A stretch of 64,000 bases of DNA, taken from the NCBI GenBank assembly GCA_035638075.1, contig DASRAU010000036.1:1-64000 (forward strand), written 5' to 3'. This DNA comes from DASRAU01 sp035638075 (lineage in GTDB: Bacteria > Acidobacteriota > Polarisedimenticolia > Gp22-AA2). Below the pieces are notes generated by a model. It saw nothing but the letters and a program-made list of their open reading frames with translations, did no database searches and was not told the DNA's origin. How positions within the stretch are numbered: position 1 is the first letter of the stretch; each line of letters starts with the position of its first letter. The position numbers were made by a program, and so were the translations under genes. This document shows positions 48,104-59,200 of this stretch, in pieces.

Positions 48104-49261
48104 TCAGGCGTCCGTGCCGGACAGGACGTCGCGAACGCTCGCGGCGATCTTCTCCATGGTCGCGAGGCTCAGATCCTGGTGACAGGGGACTTCCATCATG
48201 CCCGTGCGGAGCCGGGAGACCTCCGGGAATTCGGCGGCGGGACAGGCGGGGTGAAAGTCCCGCCAGAAGTCGACCGCCTCGATGCCGCGGGCCAGCAGGC
48301 GCGCGACGGTGGCGCGATTGTCCTGCACCAGCATCGGGTAGAAGAGCGGGACCACGCCCGCGGGCAGGGTGGGGAAGACCGGCTCGGACAGGTCGCGCAG
48401 GCGGTCCAGCAGGAAGAGATAGTTGCGCCGGCGGGTGGCGATGATCGCCTCCGCATCCTGCCCGAGCACGATCCGCCGGCTCAGCCGGCTGAATCCCAGC
48501 CCCAGGTGCGCCCGATCGAAGTGCTGCGTGCCGGTCAGGACCGGCGTGATGTTCGCCGCCTTGAGTGAGCTCTTCCCCAGGCCGAGCGCGGCCCTGCGCA
48601 GGCGGCGGCCGGCCCTGCCCCCGCGCAACGCGACATTGCGGAGCAGGGACGAAGACAGGAGGCTCAACGTGCAGGAGAGCGGCGGCGGCCGGAGGTCGGA
48701 GAGGCCGGACGTCCCCGGACCATTGAAGACCAGGGCCCCCCCGTGCGGGACCGGCAGGACCTTGTAGAGGCAGAAGATGGCGACGTCGCCGGTGACGCCC
48801 AGCGGCCGATCGCCGTCACGCGAGAACAGCGCCAGGGCGCAGTCTTCGATCAGGGGCAGCGCGTGCTTCTCGGCCAGCCGCTTCATGTCGCGCACGGGTC
48901 CCGGGAAGCCGGCGAAATGCGTCAGGTAGAGAGCGGTGGTCCTGGAGGTGATCTTCCGTTCCACGTCGTCGAGATCCACTTCGAAGCGGCCGCCGATGCG
49001 ATAGAACCTGACCTGGGCGCCGGCATCGAGAATCGATTCGATCTCGACCCCGTGGTGGTACGCGGGGACGAGGACCTCGCCGCGATCGAGGCCGAGCATC
49101 CTGACGGTGTTCCAGATGGCGTTGCGCGCGAAGTAGAAATAGTGGACGGTGGGGGAGGAGAAAGGGTGCTCGCGGCGTCCCGCGCCGCGGCGCAGGAACA
49201 TCTCCGGGGCGAGCGTCGGGAACGCCGGGACGAAGACCGTCGGCTCAGTCGTCGCTTCCAC
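48104..49261 (-). CDS. DegT/DnrJ/EryC1-type PLP aminotransferase
   Basis: A 385-aa fold-type I PLP enzyme. It has FYFARNAIWNTVRMLG, VLVPAYHHGVEIESILDAG (the substrate and PLP phosphate region), LTHFAGFP, LIEDCALALFS (D140 binds the pyridine nitrogen) and FCLYKVLPVPHGGALVF (K167 as the Schiff-base lysine). DegT enzymes aminate nucleotide-linked keto-sugars, but the H-G-G-A pattern and missing Q-loop leave the substrate open. It starts with GTG, overlapping the FemAB-like gene by 17 nt. It is the last gene of the glucan synthase run and converges on the plus-strand trio with a 5-nt gap. Confidence 0.85.
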   Translation of the reverse strand: MEATTEPTVFVPAFPTLAPEMFLRRGAGRREHPFSSPTVHYFYFARNAIWNTVRMLGLDRGEVLVPAYHHGVEIESILDAGAQVRFYRIGGRFEVDLDDVERKITSRTTALYLTHFAGFPGPVRDMKRLAEKHALPLIEDCALALFSRDGDRPLGVTGDVAIFCLYKVLPVPHGGALVFNGPGTSGLSDLRPPPLSCTLSLLSSSLLRNVALRGGRAGRRLRRAALGLGKSSLKAANITPVLTGTQHFDRAHLGLGFSRLSRRIVLGQDAEAIIATRRRNYLFLLDRLRDLSEPVFPTLPAGVVPLFYPMLVQDNRATVARLLARGIEAVDFWRDFHPACPAAEFPEVSRLRTGMMEVPCHQDLSLATMEKIAASVRDVLSGTDA

Positions 49262-50381
49262 GCCGTCCTCTCCAGCCCCGCAGGACCTGCTTCGCCGCCG
49301 GCAGCAGCGTGAACTTGGTCGTCCTCAGGGCCTGTCCGAATCGGGAGTCGCGGAAGATGTAGAGCCAGTTGTGCCGGCGCGTTTTCTGGCTCCACCGCGT
49401 CTTCCATCCTCCGGGCAGACCGAGGAAGTCGAAGCCCTTCACCCCGCGCGCGATGCAGTTCCGGATCCCTTCCTCGATGAGCAGCAGGCCGGGGCTGCAC
49501 TCCTTGTACGCCTCGTCGTACCCGAGCTTCGGCACATAGCAGACGCCGCCATAGGTGAGGCCGTAATGAAAGGCGATCGACTTGCCGTTGAGCAGGAGGA
49601 AGCTCAGCGACAGGTAGCCGCGGGCGGCGGCGGTGTGGGCCAGCTCCGAATAGAACCCGTAGGTCTGCGCGCTCTGCGAGATCGCGGTTCCCTGCTTCCC
49701 CTTCCAGCCGCTCCGCTCGATGGCGAAGGCCTCGTCCAGGCGTGCCTGGAGGTCGGGGCCGCCGGTGACGTGATCGACGCGCACCGTGCCCATCGCCTCC
49801 AGTCGCCGCCGCTTGCGGCGAAGATTGGCTTTGAAGCCGGTGCTCAACCCGGTCTGCAGTTCCCGATAGGAGGACGGCAGCGGCAGGTAGGGGCTGTTCT
49901 GGGATTCCCAGGTCCCGACCGGAAAGCCGGCCTGCTCGGCCGCGCGATAGAGATGCCAGGCGTTGCCACCGTCCGGCACATCGGCGATCCGGAGCACGTC
50001 CCAGCCCTTGTCGGCCGCCAGGTGGGCGAAGAACGTCCTGCCGGCGGCGCTGCCGTCTTCGGCCAGCATGTCGAAGCGGCAGGAGTGGGTGTTGCCGGTC
50101 GAAGTCCCCAGGCGCGCCGGGAGTCCGCAGATGAAGCCCCGGGTCCTCATGAGGGGAAACGCCGCCGCCAGCTTTCCGTTCCGGTCCCGGGTCGTGAGGA
50201 CCTCCAGCCTGCTCCCCGGGTTGAAGTGCTTCATCCAGACACGCAGGAATTCATGGCGATAGAACGGCTCGTCCCGCGTCGTGACGACGAGGTCGTTCCA
50301 TTCCTGCTCCAGGGCCGGGAAGCCAGAGCGATCGACGACCTCGACGGCGTCAGTGGCTGCTGACGACCTGGGTGCCGGCAT
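49245..50381 (-). CDS. FemAB-like GNAT-fold protein (tandem copy B)
   Basis: A 378-aa FemAB/CelD-type protein, paralogous to the gene just upstream. Shared blocks include ALEQEWNDLV, EPFYRHEFLRVWMKHF, the VPDGGNAWHLYRAAEQAGFP region, TGFKANLRRKRRRLE, AIERSGWKGKQGTA and KGFDFLGLPGGWKTRW followed by HNWLYIFRD. The basic KANLRRKRRRLE segment between the two lobes is strikingly conserved and may bind an anionic substrate such as tRNA or a nucleotide-linked precursor (inference). GGAGG precedes the ATG. It overlaps copy A by 32 nt and the aminotransferase by 17 nt. Confidence 0.8.
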   Translation of the reverse strand: MPAPRSSAATDAVEVVDRSGFPALEQEWNDLVVTTRDEPFYRHEFLRVWMKHFNPGSRLEVLTTRDRNGKLAAAFPLMRTRGFICGLPARLGTSTGNTHSCRFDMLAEDGSAAGRTFFAHLAADKGWDVLRIADVPDGGNAWHLYRAAEQAGFPVGTWESQNSPYLPLPSSYRELQTGLSTGFKANLRRKRRRLEAMGTVRVDHVTGGPDLQARLDEAFAIERSGWKGKQGTAISQSAQTYGFYSELAHTAAARGYLSLSFLLLNGKSIAFHYGLTYGGVCYVPKLGYDEAYKECSPGLLLIEEGIRNCIARGVKGFDFLGLPGGWKTRWSQKTRRHNWLYIFRDSRFGQALRTTKFTLLPAAKQVLRGWRGRRGSDD

Positions 50382-51480
50382 CCTGCCTCCGTGTCCATCG
50401 TCTCAGGCCCTCTTTCGCCGCCGGGATCCAGTCGAACTTGGCTTTCTTCAGCATCCGGCCCAGGCGGTTGTCGCGAAAGATGAAAAACCAATGGTGCGCC
50501 CGGGCGGTCGGGCTCCAGTCCAGCTTCCACCCCAGATCGCAGCCGAGAAAATCGAACTCGCTCAGGCCGCCCGCGACGCAGCGCTGCATCACCGTTTCCA
50601 TCAGGAGGTTCCCGGGGCTGTACTCGCTCCAGGTCTCGTCGTAGCAGGTCATCAAGAGGGAATACACGCCCCGCCGCGCCAGCCCGTACTGGGAGGCGAT
50701 CGCCCTGCCGGCGACATGCAGGGAGGAGAGCGACAGGTAGTCGCCGCGGGCCGCCCCGTGCGCCAGGCCCGTGTAGAAGCCGCGCGTCCGGCTGCTCTGG
50801 GCGGCCGCGGTCCCCTTGCGCCCCTTCCAGCCGCTGCGTTCGAGCGCGAAGTGATCCTCGAGGCGTCGCTCGAGCGCGCCGCCGCCGGTCACACACTCCA
50901 CGCGGACGTCGCCGCGCTCTTCGAGCCGCCTGCGGCGGCGGCGCAGGTTCGCCTTGAACTTGGAGGACAGGCGGGCTTCCAGCTTGTCGTAGGAGGCAGG
51001 AAGCGCGAGAAACGGACTGCGCTGGGACTCCCAGGCCCCCGCGGGGAAGCCGGCTTCCAGGGCCGCGTCGTAGAGGTCCCAGGCGTTCCCCCCCGCCGGC
51101 ACATCGGTGATCCGGATCATGTCCCACGTGTCGTCGTCGGCCAGCGTCCGGAGAAACGACCGCGCCGCCGAGCGGCGATCCGCCGCGATGAGGTCGAATC
51201 GGCCGGAGTGGACGCTCGTCGGCGAGACCAGCCGCCGGACGGGGAGCCCATAGAGGAAGCCGCGGTCGGCCACGAGCGGGAGCGCCGCGACGAGTGTCCC
51301 CGCGTGGTCGCGGCCCGTGAGGATCTTCAGCGTCGCGTCGGGCACGAAATGGTCCATCCAGCTTCGCAGGTACTCATGCCGGTAGAAGGGCTGGTCGGAC
51401 GTCGTCTCGACGAGCGCGTTCCATTCCTTCTCCATCAGGATGAAAGCCGGGCGATCGACGATCGTGACGGCGGAAGGCAC
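50350..51480 (-). CDS. FemAB-like GNAT-fold protein (tandem copy A)
   Basis: A 376-aa paralogue of copy B, with the same order of blocks: LMEKEWNALVETT, QPFYRHEYLRSWMDHF, VPAGGNAWDLYDAALEAGFP, SKFKANLRRRRRRLE, ALERSGWKGRKGTAAAQSS and SEFDFLGCDLGWKLDWS followed by HHWFFIFRDNRLG. It starts with GTG. Two adjacent copies of similar length and colinear motifs indicate a tandem duplication followed by divergence. Family members transfer acyl or aminoacyl groups; pairs of Fem proteins often add successive residues, which would suit two copies here (inference). Confidence 0.8.
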   Translation of the reverse strand: MPSAVTIVDRPAFILMEKEWNALVETTSDQPFYRHEYLRSWMDHFVPDATLKILTGRDHAGTLVAALPLVADRGFLYGLPVRRLVSPTSVHSGRFDLIAADRRSAARSFLRTLADDDTWDMIRITDVPAGGNAWDLYDAALEAGFPAGAWESQRSPFLALPASYDKLEARLSSKFKANLRRRRRRLEERGDVRVECVTGGGALERRLEDHFALERSGWKGRKGTAAAQSSRTRGFYTGLAHGAARGDYLSLSSLHVAGRAIASQYGLARRGVYSLLMTCYDETWSEYSPGNLLMETVMQRCVAGGLSEFDFLGCDLGWKLDWSPTARAHHWFFIFRDNRLGRMLKKAKFDWIPAAKEGLRRWTRRQDAGTQVVSSH

Positions 51481-51571
51481 TCGTCATCTTGCGTTGCAAG
51501 CGCGGGATTCCGCAGTCGAGTGTTGGCCTGAATCGCGCGTCAGCATGGGCCTGACGCGGATCGGGAACGGC

Positions 51572-53167
51572 TCAGGCGAGCCGGGGGGTTGGCTGGGACG
51601 CGGGTGGTGCAGGCGGTGACGCGGGCCGGGGCACGAGAAGCCGATCCCCCTGGACGAGCCTGTGGACGTCGAGGAAGGTGCCGGGATCGGTCAGCGCCCG
51701 CAGCGCCAGCGGCGCCCGGGCGAGGCGACGGATCAGCCAGGGGGACTGGAACACCATCCGCAGGCATTGCTGCTGGGCCTCGAGACTGAAGCGGACCTGG
51801 TTGGCCGCGCGGAACACCCGGGCCACCTGCTCGTAGAACTCGCGGACGTCGAGCCGGGTCGGGGTCAGCGCCGTGAAGAGCGAAAACGCCGAGTGCGAGA
51901 TGGCGCCCCGGTCGGCGAGCTCGGGCGACTCCTTCAGGGAGTCCTCGTACAGGTCGGTGCCCGGGAGCGGCGTCGCGATGGTGAAGTTGGACGTCCGAAT
52001 CCAGCGCCGATGGACCTTCAGAAACCGGACCATCTCGTCGAAGTAGGCGCGGGTCGCATCGCACGGGATGACGAACTGGGCCGTGACGATGGCCCCGGCC
52101 TCCGCGGCACGACGGATGGCCTCGATGTTGCGGTCGACGGAGTTCCGCTTGCTGAAGCTCCGGAGCTGCTCGTCGGTCACCGCCTCCACGCCGAAGAGGA
52201 TCCGCTTCAGCCCGCCGCGCTTGATCCAGCCATAGAAGCGATCCTCCTCGCGCAGATACAGGTCGGTGCGGGTCTCGGCCGTCAGCCAGAAATCGGGATG
52301 GCGCGGCAGGAAGTCGGAGGCCATCCACGCCAGGAGCGGGTCGTAGAGCTCCCGAAGCTGGGTCTCGCTGGCCTGCATCCAGATGTCATCCGCGAAGAAG
52401 AAGGCGCGCACGGACGGGGGGAGCGAATCGAAGTCGTGCTTCACGTTGGCGAGGGAGGCCACCGAGACCCTGCGGCCGTGCGTCTTCCAGACGGTGCAGA
52501 AGGTGCAGTCGTAGGGGCAGCCCTCGCTCGTCTGACCCATGCCGGTGGGCCGGAACCCCTGGAAGTAGCCGCGCCAGTAACGTTTCGGCAGCAGGTGCCA
52601 CGCGTTGGGCCGGAGGCTCGCCAGGGGCGCGGCGGCAGGTCCCGGCTCGAGGACGAAGCGCCCGCCGTCGCGGTGAAAGAACCCGGGGAAGCGTGCCGGC
52701 ATCCCTCCCGTCTCGCGCACCTCGGCGGCCAGGGCCGCGAAGGAGGCGTCGCCGCTCCGGTGGCAGATCAGGTCCGCCGCCGAGCTCCAGAACGACGCGG
52801 GGTCTTCCGAGGGGGCGGTGCCGCCGAAGACGATGCCGGTCGCGGGGGAGAGCCTCCGGATGGCCGCGGCCACCTCGATCGCCTCGTCGCCGTTGGACGT
52901 GAAGGTGAGGGAGATGCCGACGAGGGCGGGTGGATCCCGCCGGACGCGCTCGAGCAATCGCCGCCGCTCGCCCGCGATGCGCAGATCCGCGATCGCCACG
53001 CTCTCCCCGGGCGGGAGCTGGCCGGCGAGACGCACCTGGGGGAGGGGCGGATAGTTCGCGATGTTCGGAAGGCTGAAACGCCGCGCGACGGGATTGATGT
53101 CGGGCTCGACGAGAATGATTCCACGAGGCCGGGAAGAAATCATCTCCAAGTATGGATCCCTGCTCAT
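51572..53167 (-). CDS. B12-binding-domain-type radical SAM protein
   Basis: A 531-aa radical SAM enzyme. The N-terminal part (about 15-150) has a Rossmann-like cobalamin-binding-type fold (PRGIILVEPDINPV, DPPALVGISLTFTSNGDEAIEVA, GIVFGGTAPSEDP), although no D-x-H-x-x-G motif is seen. The radical SAM core has the cluster motif EGCPYDCTFC (C217, C221, C224), then FFADDIWMQ, WLTAETRTDL and FGVEAVTDEQLRSF. The arrangement matches the large B12-binding/radical SAM group that methylates or rearranges lipids and natural products. The substrate is unknown. It lies 105 nt after the glucan synthase and heads the FemAB-FemAB-aminotransferase set. ATG 53143 is an alternative start. Confidence 0.85.
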   Translation of the reverse strand: MSRDPYLEMISSRPRGIILVEPDINPVARRFSLPNIANYPPLPQVRLAGQLPPGESVAIADLRIAGERRRLLERVRRDPPALVGISLTFTSNGDEAIEVAAAIRRLSPATGIVFGGTAPSEDPASFWSSAADLICHRSGDASFAALAAEVRETGGMPARFPGFFHRDGGRFVLEPGPAAAPLASLRPNAWHLLPKRYWRGYFQGFRPTGMGQTSEGCPYDCTFCTVWKTHGRRVSVASLANVKHDFDSLPPSVRAFFFADDIWMQASETQLRELYDPLLAWMASDFLPRHPDFWLTAETRTDLYLREEDRFYGWIKRGGLKRILFGVEAVTDEQLRSFSKRNSVDRNIEAIRRAAEAGAIVTAQFVIPCDATRAYFDEMVRFLKVHRRWIRTSNFTIATPLPGTDLYEDSLKESPELADRGAISHSAFSLFTALTPTRLDVREFYEQVARVFRAANQVRFSLEAQQQCLRMVFQSPWLIRRLARAPLALRALTDPGTFLDVHRLVQGDRLLVPRPASPPAPPASQPTPRLA

Positions 53168-53272
53168 CCGGTGCCGAGGTGGTCGGGGCCGGTCCCGGCT
53201 CCACGCTGCGCTCGGAATTGGAGAACGGGGGCACTCTTGGCCCGATTTGTCAGGCCGCTCCGGACACAGGAT

Positions 53273-56200
53273 TCAGTCACGACCCGGATTGACCGGGATC
53301 TCTCCGAGCAGCACCTGGACGTGGTGCTCGCGGCCGTCGTCCGCGAGGGGAACGAGCGCGCCTCCCCGGAGCAGGGCGCCGTCGAGGCTGATGCGGGACA
53401 CTCCGCAGCTGACCCCGTTCGGGTTCTCGACCGTGATCCGGTAGAGGCTCCGGCCGTGGCGCCAGGCGATCTCGAACCCCTTCCAGCCTCGTGGGATGCA
53501 CGGGTCGATCGAGAGTGAGGCGCCGCGCTTGCGCAAGCCGAGGATCGACTCCAGGCCGGCGCGATGCAGCCAGCCGGCGGCCCCGGTGTACCACGTCCAG
53601 CCACCGCGTCCGGTGTGGGGCGGCTCGGAGTAGACGTCGGCGGCGACGACGTAGGGCTCCACCCGGTATCGGCGGAGTCTTTCGGCATCGTCCGCGTGAT
53701 GGATGGGGTTGAGGAGATCGAACAGGCCGGCCGCCTTGTCCCCTTCGTTCAGGGCCGCGAAAGCCATCACCGACCAGATCGCCGCATGGGTGTACTGCCC
53801 GCCGTTCTCGCGCACCCCGGGTGGGTATCCTTTTATATACCCGGGATCGCGGGGGAGCCGATCGAACGGCGGGGCGAGGAGCAGCAGCAGCCGGTCGTCG
53901 CGCCGGACGAGGTGTTCTTCGACCGAGGCCATGGCCCGGCGCGCCCGCGCCTGGTCGCCATCCCCGGAGAGGACCGCCCACGACTGCGCGATGGAATCGA
54001 TGCGGCATTCCTCGTCGGCGGCGGATCCGAGCGGCGTGCCGTCGTCGAAGAAGGCACGCCGGTACCAGGCCCCGTCCCAGCCCTCCTTCTGAATCGCGGT
54101 CTGGAGCGAGGCGACTTTCTGCCGCCAGCGATCGGCGCGTTCTCCTGCTCCGCGTCGCCCGGCGATGGCCGCGAACTGCCGCAGGTTCACGCACAGGAAC
54201 CACGCCAGCCAGACGCTCTCGCCGCGGCCCTCGTGACCGACGCGGTTCATGCCGTCGTTCCAGTCCCCGGCGCCGATCAGGGGAAGGCCGTGCTCTCCCG
54301 TCTCGAGGCTCCGATCGAGCGCCCGCGCGCAATGCTCGAACAGCGTGGCGCGCTCCTCCGATTCCGCCGGCTGGAAATACGCCTCCTGCTCGTGCTCTCC
54401 GAGCCGCGCCCCCTCGAGCCAGGCGATCTCTTCGTCCAGCACGGACTCGTCCCCGGTGGTCTCCAGATAGTGGGCGACCGCGTAGGGAAGCCACAGGCGA
54501 TCGTCGGAGATCCGGGTCCTCACGCCGCGCCCGGTCGGCGGATGCCACCAGTGCTGCACGTCCCCCTCCTTGAACTGCCGGGCCGCGCAGCGCAACAGGT
54601 GCTCCCGCACGAGTTCGGGGCTCGTCGCCGCGACCGCCAGAACGTCCTGGATCTGATCGCGGAAGCCGTACGCCCCGCCCGCCTGGTAGAAGGCGGAACG
54701 GCCCCAGAGACGGCAGGAGAGCATCTGGTACAGGAGCCAGCGGTTGAGCAGCAGATCCATGGCGGGGTCGGGGGTCGTGACCTGCACCGCTGCGAGCAGG
54801 CCGTCCCAGTGCTCCCGCACCTCGGCGAGAAGTGCTTTGCCGTCCGCCTGGCGATAGCGTTCGATGAGGAGCCCGCATTCCTCGCGGCCTTCCCCCTGGC
54901 CCAGCAGGAACAGCACTTCTTTGCTTTCGCCCGGCTCCAGTTCGACGATCGTCTGCAGGGCCGCGCACGGGTCGAGGCCTGACCCGATCCTGCCCGAGAG
55001 TCTCCTGCCTGGCTCGAGCGCGGCGGGGCGATCGGGGCCGGAGTTCCGGCCGAGGAACTCGAGGCGATCGGCGGTCGTGGCGGTCGGGCGGCGGCCCAGG
55101 GCGGCGAACGCGACGCGCGACGCGAACTCTCCGTTCCAGGCATTGCGCGCCAGGATCGCCCCGGTCGCGGGGTCGGTCTCGGTGACGACGTAAGGGGCGG
55201 TCCCGGTCCGGGCGACTCCGAGCACCCACTCGACGTATGCCGTCACGCTCAGGCGCCGCCTGCGGCCGGACAGGTTGCGCAGCGTCAGGCGGGAGATCTT
55301 GATCGGATCCGCCGGCGGCACGAGCTGCAGGAGATCGAGCCCGATGTCGTGCGCGACGTGCTCGAAGCGGCTGTAGCCCTGGCCGTGGCGGATGACGTAC
55401 GCCCCGTTCTCCTCGCGGATCGGCAGGCAGGTCGGCCCCCACAACGCCCCGCTCTCTTCGTCGCGCACGTAGAACGTCTCCCCCGGCGGGTCGCCGACCG
55501 GATCGTTCGACCAGGGCGTGAGCTTGTTCTCGCGGCTGTTTTTGGACCAGGTGTGTCCCGATCCCGCCTCGGAGACCTGGAACCCGAAGTCCGGGTTGGC
55601 GACGACGTTGATCCAGGGGGCCGGAGTCCACTGGCCGCGGTCGAGCACGGTGACGTATTCGCGGCCGTCCGGCGTGAAGCCTCCGAGCCCGTTCCAGAAA
55701 CGCAGATCGAGGACCGGGCGGATGGCCGGGCCGGGGCGGGGCCGCGCCGGGCGGCGCCGCGGCGGCATCGGCGCGGGGCTGGGCACGGTCTCCCGCACCA
55801 CCTGCTCCGAGAGGGTGCCGCGGTTCGCCACGATCAGCAGGCGCGCCGCCGAACGCAGCACCGCCAGGTCGGGCGCGGGGAGGAGATCCTCCCGCAGCAC
55901 GAAGACGCCGCCGTGCGTCGCCTGCGCCTCGGTCCCGGTCGCCGGCTGGTTCGCCCGCGCCATCGCTTCGATGGCGTGCTGCAGGTTCTGGGCATAGGAG
56001 GCGCCCTGCGCGTTCAGGATCACCAGGTCGGCGGGGATCCCCTTCAGTCTCCAGTATTCCTGGGCGCGCAGCAGCTGCCGCGCGATCTCCAGCTCGTCCT
56101 CACGCTCGATGCGCAGCAGCGCGATCGGGCGATCGCCGGAAATACCGTGCGCCCAGAGTCCACCGGGACCGCCGCGGCTCGAGGCGAGCTCGCGCGCCCC

Positions 56201-59200
56201 CGCGCGCAGGGTGCGATCGGCGTACAGGAGCCGGTTGGCCAGCCGCTGGAAGAGGTGCGCCTCGTCCTGGGTGATGCGCAGGTGCTGCAGCTGCACCTGC
56301 GCCTGCGTCCAGGCGAGGGCCGAGGCGCGCTCGAAGGTCGCCGGCTGGCCGTATTTCTCCGCGATCTCGAGGGCCTGCTCCCGCGAGGGGGCCATCAGCG
56401 TCGTGAACACCATGCGCACCATTCCCCCGGGGGGAATCACCATGCGGTGCCGCAGGCTGACGATCGGGTCGAGGACCGTCCCCGCGGTGTTCGAGAGCGG
56501 GCCGCCGTCGAGCACCGCGGACGCCGTCCGGACGCCGCGACCGCGGCCCAGGAAGCGGACGCGGTCGGTCTCGAACTGCAGCGGGCCGGCAGGCTCGGTC
56601 TCGGAGGCGGCCACGTGGGCGAGCCAGACGCGTGCCTCGTCCGCCGAGCGCGGCCGCCGCGTCGCCAGCAGGGCCCCGTGCGTGGCGACGAACTCGGTCT
56701 CGACGAACAGGTTCGAGAAAGCCGGGTGCGCCTCGTCCGCCGCCTGGGGCGCCAGCACCACCTCGGCGTAGGAGGTGATCTCGATGGTGCGGGCGCGGCT
56801 CTCGTGGTTGGTCACGGTGAGGCGGCGCAGCTCGGCGTCGTCCTCGTGCGACACCACCACCTCGAGCACGATCGACAGCGACGCGTCCTGCTGCGTGATC
56901 CGCACCCGGTCCTCGGAATAGACCACGTCGTACCGGTCCACCTCGGTGCCGCAAGGCTGGAAGCCGGCGGACCAGACGGCGCCCGTGCCCGCGTCGCGCA
57001 GGAAGACGAACGTCCCCCAGTGGTCGCGGGTGGCGTCCTCGCGCCAGCGGGTGACGGCCCTTTCGCCCCAGCGGCTGAATCCCGATCCGGCCGCCGTCAG
57101 CATCACCGTGTAGCGGCCGTTGGACAGCACGTGCGTGCGGGGGGGAGTGTCGTGCGGCGAGTCGAAGCGCCGCAGGGCGGGCGGGACCAGATCGCGGACA
57201 TGCGCCGCCTCCAGGACCTCCTCGGCGCGCGGCCGGGCCACGGCCACCGCCCGCGGCGTCCGTTCCTCCAGGAGCAGCTCCGCCGCCTGGATCAGGGGAT
57301 GGGAATGGAAGCGCCGCGGGGTCGCTTCGTCGTGGACCACGTTCCCCAGCGCGACGATGGTCATCCCCTGGTGATGCGCCATGAAGGCGCGGACGATCGC
57401 GACCGAGGTCCCTTCGGGCAGTCGCGCCGGGGTGTAGTCGAGCGCGTCGTAGAAGCCGCAGGGGCCCAGGGCCCCCGCCCCTTCGAGGCGTGAGAAGTTG
57501 TGCAGCGCCGCGCGCGGATCCAGCATGGCGGCCAGCGCCGTGGCATAGGGCGCCACCACCACGTCCTCGAACAGCCCCCGCTTGAGCCCCAGCCCCGGAA
57601 CGCCGAAGTCCGAGTACTGGTAGGTGAGCTCCGCGTCGCGCACGTTGTACGCCGACTCCGAGATCCCCCAGGGGACGCCGCGCTCGGCGCCATAGTGGAT
57701 CTGCCGCCGCACCACCAGGCGGCAGGTGAGATCCAGGAGGCTGCGCGCCGGCTGCCGCATCACCAGAAGCGGCATGAGGTATTCGAACATCGACCCGGAC
57801 CAGGACAGGAGCGCCGCCCCGCGCCCCACCGGCGTGAGCGACCGGCCGAGGAGAAACCAGTGCTGCGGCGGGACGTCCCCCTTGGCGACCGCGACGAAGC
57901 TGGCGAGCCGCGCCTCGGACGCCAGCAGATCGTAGCTGCCGGGATCGAGCCGGCCGTCGGCGACGCTGGAGCCGATGGAGAAAAGTTTGCGGGTGGAATC
58001 GAAGAGGACCTGGAAGTCCATTTCCCCGACCAGGTCCTCGGCCCGCGCCGCGATCGCGGCGAGACGCGCCCCCGCAGAGGCCGCTTCGAAATCGCGGCGA
58101 TGGCTCCGGACGGCGTCCTGCAGGGCCGCGGCCCAGGTCAGAAGCCCGGATCGGGCGGCGGCGTCCTCCAGGCCGATCGCCAGGCCGCGGGCGATGGTGG
58201 CGAGGTCGACCGCCCCGCTCTGCAGAGCGTCGAGCCGCCCGTGCCACTCGGGGAGACTCGCCGGCGCGGATGCGAGGAGCTCCGACAGGCGTTCGACCCG
58301 CTCGCGCAGCAGCCGCTCCGTCACCGCCGGAGTCCGCCTGGATCGCCCGGCCGCGGCGGCGGCGTCCTCGAGCAGGTGCAGGGCGTCGCCGATGCCGTCG
58401 AGCGCCTCCGGGCCGATGGGCGGACGGCGCGCCAGCTCGCGGCAGGCCTGGGCCAGGGCGATCAGGTGCCCGGCCAGGTTGCCGCTGTCCACGGTCGAGA
58501 TGTAGACCGGTTCGAGCGGCCGCAGAGTCCGGGTGTCGTACCAGTTGACGAAGTGGCCGTGCACGCGGTGCAGGTCGGCCATCGTCCGAAGCGTCGCTTC
58601 GAGCCGTTCGAGCATCTCGAGGGTCCCGATCCAGCCGAAGTCGCGGGCGACCGTGGTGCTGAGGAGGTAGAGCCCCAGGTTCGTCGGCGAGGTCCGGTGG
58701 GCCGCGACCGGCTCGGGATCTTCCTGGAAGTTGTCCTGCGGCAGGTGGTGATTCTCCTGGTCCACGAACCTTTCGAAGAAGCGCCAGGTGCGCCGCGCGA
58801 CCATCCGCAGGGCGCGGGTCTCGTCGGAGTCGAGCACCTGCGACGAGGCGATCTTCGGCGGCAGGCTGATGCGCCACGCCAGGACGGGAGCCAGGACCCA
58901 GAGCGCGACGAACGGGAGTCCCACCAGCCGGGCTTCCGGCTTGAGCAGGACCACGAGCAGGCCCGCGCCGGCGGCCAGAACCACCCCGGGGGCGAGCTGA
59001 CGCAGGAAGCTCCGCAGTTTCAGGTCGGCGCCGGAGCCGGCCTGCGCGGCCGTCACCCACTCCAGCAGATGACGTCTCGAGAGGCCCAGCCGCCAGAGGG
59101 TGCGGACGATGGCGTCGACCATCAGCCAGGCCTGGTGCGCCAGCATGGTGATCGCCAGGAGCGTCTGCGCCAGGGCGGTCTGGATGTCGTTCCCCACGGC

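Noticed and set aside
53820..53840. Locally AT-rich stretch suggesting a promoter inside the glucan synthase gene
   Set aside because: The bases encode the conserved YIKGYPPG segment of the GH94 region, so coding constraint explains them.
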